The notes under the pieces were generated by a model. The model was not told where the DNA came from, did no database searches, and worked only from the letters and a program-made list of their open reading frames with translations. Both the position numbers and the translations under genes were made by a program. Below are positions 6,441 through 10,092 of a DNA stretch of 10,092 nucleotides, in pieces. Position 1 is the stretch's first letter. Each line of letters begins with the position of its first letter. Source of the stretch: Paracoccaceae bacterium (lineage in GTDB: Bacteria > Pseudomonadota > Alphaproteobacteria > Rhodobacterales > Rhodobacteraceae); the NCBI GenBank assembly GCA_003447515.1, contig DLZA01000148.1:1-10092 (forward strand), written 5' to 3'.

Positions 6441-8032
6441 CCCTGTTGAGTATCAAAGACCTTCATCTGTCAATCCATGGCACCAAAATCCTGCACGGCC
6501 TTTCACTGTCCGTTGAGGCTAGTCAAATTGTTGGAGTAATCGGCGAGAGCGGCTCAGGAAAATCCATGACTGCCTATTGCGCAACGCAACTTTTGCCAAC
6601 TGGATCGCACACAAGAGGGGAAATCACCCTCGATGGAACAAACATCCTTGCGGCTTCTGAGAAAACAATGTGCGCTCTGCGCGGTAACGACATTTCTATG
6701 GTATTCCAAGAGCCCACGACCGCGCTCAACCCTGTCCAAACCATAGGCAAGCAAGTAGCTGAGACAATTCTAATTCACGAACCTGGAACGTCAAAGGCGG
6801 ACGCCATGGAACGCGCCACTGAGGCACTTAAGCGTGTTGAACTTCCAAACAATCAGTTCCCACTGTCCCGTTTGCCGCATGAAATGTCAGGCGGCCAGCG
6901 CCAACGTGTGGTCATTGCCATGGCCATTGCCCTTAGGCCAAAACTGTTAATAGCGGATGAGCCCACAACTGCGCTTGATGTGACAACACAAGCGGAAATC
7001 TTGCTCCTCCTCACTCGTCTTGTACGTGAAGACGGTATGGGTCTGATGATGATCAGCCATGACCTTGCCGTGGTCAACGGCATGGCCGATCACATCCACA
7101 TCATGCAGCGCGGGCGCATCGTGGAACATGGCCCCGTGAAAACACTATTCCAAACTATGCAGCATTCCTATTCCAAAGCCCTGCTAGCAGCCTCTGCACA
7201 CGTTCCAGACCGCAACCCTCCAAATACAGAAACTCCACTTTTAAAAGTACAGAACGTCACCCGTGATTATACGCTACCGCGCCAAGCGCTGTTTGCAAAA
7301 CGAGGTACATTTCGAGCAATTGCCGACGTCTCTTTCACTATCCACAAGGGCGAAAGCCTTGGCCTTGTAGGAGAAAGTGGTTGCGGAAAATCCACTCTCA
7401 CCCGCGCGATTCTTGGCTTAGAACAAATTCAACGGGGTGAGATCCTACTCTCTGGCGAACCTGTGTTCACTGACAAGAAATCCAACCGCGCAGTGCGTCG
7501 CAAAATGCAGGTGGTATTCCAGGACCCTTACGGCAGCTTCAATCCTCGCCACCGCGTGTCTCGCCTCGTCTCTGAACCTCTACACCTGCTCGACACAACT
7601 CCCGTTGATAGCAGAGATCGCGTCGTCGAAGCACTTACCTCAGTCGGCTTGCGCCCCGAAGACGCAGACAAATATCCCCATGAATTTTCGGGCGGTCAAC
7701 GCCAACGAATTGCAATCGCCCGCGCGTTAATAATTAAACCTGAACTTATTATCTTAGATGAAGCAGTCTCCGCCCTTGACGTTTCTATCCGCGCTCAAAT
7801 TCTCGATTTGTTGGCGGAACTTTCCAGCGTTCACGGCTTAACATACTTATTTATCTCCCACGACTTGTCTGTTGTGCGCTCAATTACTGACCGTGTCTTA
7901 GTGATGAAAGCGGGGAAAATTGTGGAGCAAGGTCAGACTGACCAAGTGTTTGACACACCGACCCACGCCTATACAAAAAACTTAATCTACGCCGCGCCAC
8001 AACTTCCTGCAAATGTAAGGACCATGATATGA
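6437..8032 (+). CDS. ABC transporter ATP-binding protein, two fused nucleotide-binding domains (DppD-DppF type)
   Basis: This cytoplasmic protein of 531 residues powers the importer and joins both ATPase domains in one chain, in place of separate DppD and DppF. Domain 1 (about 1-255) has Walker A GESGSGKS 36-43, Q-loop Q91, signature MSGGQRQ 150-156, Walker B LLIADE 170-175 and H-loop H208. Domain 2 (about 268-531) has Walker A GESGCGKS 312-319, Q-loop Q362, signature FSGGQRQ 417-423, Walker B IILDE ending at E442, and H475. Both catalytic glutamates and both switch histidines are present, so both sites look active. The oligopeptide-family C-terminal extension is short after each domain, and no cysteine cluster is seen there. 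The ATG sits in an ATGA overlap with the upstream permease, and the gene overlaps the aldehyde dehydrogenase the same way, pointing to translational coupling. Confidence 0.94.
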   Translation: MTLLSIKDLHLSIHGTKILHGLSLSVEASQIVGVIGESGSGKSMTAYCATQLLPTGSHTRGEITLDGTNILAASEKTMCALRGNDISMVFQEPTTALNPVQTIGKQVAETILIHEPGTSKADAMERATEALKRVELPNNQFPLSRLPHEMSGGQRQRVVIAMAIALRPKLLIADEPTTALDVTTQAEILLLLTRLVREDGMGLMMISHDLAVVNGMADHIHIMQRGRIVEHGPVKTLFQTMQHSYSKALLAASAHVPDRNPPNTETPLLKVQNVTRDYTLPRQALFAKRGTFRAIADVSFTIHKGESLGLVGESGCGKSTLTRAILGLEQIQRGEILLSGEPVFTDKKSNRAVRRKMQVVFQDPYGSFNPRHRVSRLVSEPLHLLDTTPVDSRDRVVEALTSVGLRPEDADKYPHEFSGGQRQRIAIARALIIKPELIILDEAVSALDVSIRAQILDLLAELSSVHGLTYLFISHDLSVVRSITDRVLVMKAGKIVEQGQTDQVFDTPTHAYTKNLIYAAPQLPANVRTMI

Positions 8033-9486
8033 CAAAACTTGATGCCCTCTGGTTCGACACCACAAAATGTTTTATCAACGGCGCTTGGGTGGGGCCCATT
8101 AGCGGTGAACAACTTGCCCTCACTGATCCATCCACAGGCGAGGAGATCGGCACAATTGCTCGTGGGATAGCTGCCGATATTGATGCTGCTGTCGCCGCAG
8201 CCGAGTCCGCGCGACATGGCGAATGGGCGCGCACTCCTGCGTTTGAGCGCGGCCGAATTCTTGCTCGCATTGGGGAACTAGTCCTTTCTCGCGTTGACGA
8301 GCTTGCGCTCCTGGAGGCAACGGATGTCGGCAAGCCCCTGACCCAAGCCCGCGCAGACGCCATTGCTATGGCACGATATATGGAGTTTTACGCTGGTGCA
8401 GCCGATAAAATTCATGGTGAAACAATACCTTACCTTGATGGCTATACGGTTTACACTCTGCGTGAACCCCACGGTGTCACCGGCCACATCGTGCCATGGA
8501 ACTATCCGATGCAAATCATTGGTCGCTCCGTCGGCGGCTCGCTAACAATGGGAAACACCTGCGTCCTTAAGCCTGCCGAAGAAGCTTGCCTAACTGCTCT
8601 CGCCTTCGCAGACATAGCCCGCGAAGCCGGCCTTCCACCAGGCGTACTTAACGTTGTTCCCGGCCTCGGCGCAGAAGCAGGAGCAGCCCTCTCCGCGCAC
8701 AAAGGCATCCACCACATGTCTTTCACGGGCTCGGTCAGCACAGGTCAATTGATCCAAGCCGCTGCCGCGCAAAATGTCCTCCCGGTCACACTCGAACTTG
8801 GGGGTAAATCCCCGCAACTCGTATTCGATGATGCAAACATAGAAGCAGCCCTTCCGTTCCTCGTAAACGCAGGAATCCAAAATGCTGGACAAACATGTTC
8901 CGCGGCGTCTCGAATCCTTGTTCAGCGCGGAATATACAATGAAGTAATGGACAAAATGGCTGTAAGATATCGTAAATTGCGAGTCGGCCCTGCCATTGCT
9001 GACCTCAATGTCGGTCCACTCATTTCCGCTAGCCAAAAAGACCTCGTAACCGGACTTCTCGCCCAAGGTACAGACCTTAATATTGCCGCCCAAGGTGAAA
9101 TTATCGTAGATGCACCAGCAAACGGAAACTATGTTGCACCAATTTTATTCGAAGGCGTCGAACCCAATCATCCACTTGCTCAAACTGAAATTTTTGGCCC
9201 GGTCCAAACTATCATCCCCTTCGACACGGAAGACGAAGCTATCACAATCGCCAACGGCACCGACTACGGCCTTGTCGCCTCCATCTGGTCTCAGAACGGC
9301 GCACGTCAGTTGCGCCTTGCCAAGGCACTGGAAACTGGCCAGGTGTTCATTAATAACTACGGCGCAGGCGGCGGCGTGGAGCTTCCTTTTGGCGGTATAG
9401 GTAAATCCGGCCATGGCCGCGAAAAAGGATTTGAGGCACTTTACGGTTTCTCGAAACTAAAGACTGTAGCAGCCCTTCACGGATAG
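8029..9486 (+). CDS. Aldehyde dehydrogenase, NAD(P)+-dependent
   Basis: This enzyme oxidises an aldehyde to a carboxylic acid in the cytosol. The 485 residues cover the whole ALDH fold. Visible catalytic residues are N158 in PWNYP, K181 in KPAE (cofactor), general base E256 in ELGGKSP, nucleophile C290 in NAGQTCSAASR, and E387 in EIFGPV (ribose of the cofactor). SFTGSVSTG (231-239) is the cofactor-binding turn. The C-terminal PFGGIGKSGHGREKG is typical. The sequence belongs to the broad group that includes betaine-aldehyde and aminoaldehyde dehydrogenases, but I cannot assign the substrate. The ATG at 8029 overlaps the stop of the ATPase gene (ATGA), so the enzyme is made together with the importer. 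That suggests its aldehyde derives from the imported compound. An out-of-frame ATG at 8024 is ignored. Confidence 0.93.
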   Translation: MTKLDALWFDTTKCFINGAWVGPISGEQLALTDPSTGEEIGTIARGIAADIDAAVAAAESARHGEWARTPAFERGRILARIGELVLSRVDELALLEATDVGKPLTQARADAIAMARYMEFYAGAADKIHGETIPYLDGYTVYTLREPHGVTGHIVPWNYPMQIIGRSVGGSLTMGNTCVLKPAEEACLTALAFADIAREAGLPPGVLNVVPGLGAEAGAALSAHKGIHHMSFTGSVSTGQLIQAAAAQNVLPVTLELGGKSPQLVFDDANIEAALPFLVNAGIQNAGQTCSAASRILVQRGIYNEVMDKMAVRYRKLRVGPAIADLNVGPLISASQKDLVTGLLAQGTDLNIAAQGEIIVDAPANGNYVAPILFEGVEPNHPLAQTEIFGPVQTIIPFDTEDEAITIANGTDYGLVASIWSQNGARQLRLAKALETGQVFINNYGAGGGVELPFGGIGKSGHGREKGFEALYGFSKLKTVAALHG

Positions 9487-9492
9487 AGATTA

Positions 9493-9906
9493 ATGACCAA
9501 ATGCATCCCAACCCACGACTTCACAGTGCGCCCGTCCGATTGCGATCCCCTCGGACACATGAACGTGGCCCGCTATTTTGACGGCTGTTCAGACGCCGGC
9601 TTCACGCTGCAATCCGCATGGTCGCTCACGCCTGACGACATCCACAACGGGCGCAAATTAGCCTTTGTCGTTGCCAATGCAAACTCTAATTTTCTGGGAG
9701 AATTAACTGCTCGGGAACACGTCAATGTCCGCTCAGAATTGGTAACAATCGGTAGAAAATCTTGTACCGTCTGTCACCACTTCTTTCGAAATGAGATCGA
9801 AGTGTTCAACTCCACATTCACCCTCGTACTAATGAACCTTCAAACGCGCGCAGCCGAACTGATACCTGATGACTTGCGAGCCGCAATCCAAGCTGCCCAT
9901 ACGTAG
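9493..9906 (+). CDS. Acyl-CoA thioesterase, 4HBT/YbgC-like hot-dog fold
   Basis: This small cytosolic enzyme of 137 residues has the length of a single hot-dog domain. The N-terminal pattern FTVRPSDCDPLGHMNVARYF (10-29) matches the catalytic segment of 4-hydroxybenzoyl-CoA-type thioesterases. There the aspartate of C-D-P (D18 here) is the likely catalytic residue, and GHMN-x-x-RY leads into the long central helix. The family hydrolyses acyl-CoA thioesters to the free acid and CoA. The ATG lies six bases after the aldehyde dehydrogenase stop, with a modest GGATAGAGA in front. This makes it the last gene of the operon. Its partner could be a CoA thioester in the same pathway, but no CoA ligase or CoA transferase is present here, so the substrate stays open. 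Confidence 0.85.
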   Translation: MTKCIPTHDFTVRPSDCDPLGHMNVARYFDGCSDAGFTLQSAWSLTPDDIHNGRKLAFVVANANSNFLGELTAREHVNVRSELVTIGRKSCTVCHHFFRNEIEVFNSTFTLVLMNLQTRAAELIPDDLRAAIQAAHT

Positions 9907-9974
9907 GTGTTCCAACTACCGAATTGCAACGACCTACTCCACCCCTTCAATTTTAAATACATTAATGCGATGAT

Positions 9975-9992
9975 CGTCTCACAGATGAGACG
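9975..9992. terminator. Short perfect hairpin after the operon, possible terminator
   Basis: CGTCTCA (9975-9981) and TGAGACG (9986-9992) form a perfect 7-bp stem with a four-base CAGA loop, 69 bases after the thioesterase stop. Only a weak CTTTAA follows on the plus strand, so termination would be inefficient or Rho-assisted. It could equally be a protein-binding palindrome for whatever lies to the right. Confidence 0.4.
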
Positions 9993-10092
9993 CTTTAAGG
10001 AGTGTCACGCCTATCCCTTTTTAGAACGAAAATCTCTCATCAGGTACATCAAAATTTTACGCCAATAACACGTAGTCCGAGGTGATACTCAC

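Noticed and set aside
7884..8363. 159-codon minus-strand ORF
   Set aside because: It overlaps the junction of the ATPase and aldehyde dehydrogenase genes, both clearly coding. Its A/R/S-rich composition is typical of a shadow frame.
8590..9093. 167-codon minus-strand ORF
   Set aside because: It lies wholly inside the aldehyde dehydrogenase, whose catalytic motifs are intact. It has no family resemblance and is a shadow.
8029..9906. Carnitine or betainyl-CoA breakdown, suggested by a 4HBT thioesterase
   Set aside because: Neither carnitine dehydrogenase nor a beta-keto acid cleavage enzyme is present, and the thioesterase family is too broad to name the substrate.
9999..10088. Short plus-strand GTG ORF near an AAGGAG
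   Set aside because: The AAGGAG runs straight into the GTG, leaving no spacing for initiation, and the product is a featureless 27 residues.
10057..10092. Possible C-terminal end of a minus-strand gene at the right edge
   Set aside because: Two different minus-strand frames stay open to the edge for only about 11-14 codons, so nothing distinguishes a real gene end from chance.

Overview
The window looks like a piece of an alphaproteobacterial chromosome, most likely a marine member of the Rhodobacterales (Roseobacter group). This is judged from the protein style, the moderate base composition and the dense, translationally coupled operon; no rRNA, tRNA or housekeeping marker is present to confirm it. 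The genes fit uptake and breakdown of a small organic nutrient. I see no phage, CRISPR or complete mobile element.

Left part (1-1745): the 3' end of an M20-family metallo-amidohydrolase gene enters from the left edge. It converges with a complete minus-strand gene for an FAD/NAD(P)-binding flavoprotein. A gene-poor gap (1746-2370) separates that flavoprotein gene from a divergent periplasmic solute-binding protein. The gap holds a candidate promoter for the flavoprotein gene, a cluster of DnaA-box-like words, a possible 49-codon minus-strand ORF, and overlapping inverted repeats 74 bases upstream of the binding-protein start.

Centre (2371-4523): the binding protein (SBP_bac_5 family, with an export signal) is followed by a strong 13-bp hairpin. 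A gap of about 300 bases follows, carrying a short sequence that matches the terminal repeat of IS6-family elements. Then comes a minus-strand NIPSNAP-domain gene, which separates the binding protein from the rest of its transporter.

Right part (4669-9906): five plus-strand genes run as a tight operon: DppB-type permease, DppC-type permease, a double-ATPase fusion protein, an NAD(P)+-dependent aldehyde dehydrogenase, and a 4HBT (hot-dog) acyl-CoA thioesterase. The first three junctions overlap by stop/start codons; the last has a 6-base gap. The last 186 bases hold a short perfect hairpin and no convincing gene.

Together, the binding protein, two permeases and fused ATPase make a complete peptide/opine-type ABC importer. 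The coupled aldehyde dehydrogenase and thioesterase suggest that the imported compound is converted through an aldehyde to an acid and/or through a CoA thioester. The flanking amidohydrolase and flavoprotein may prepare the substrate (inference). The substrate cannot be read from the sequence.
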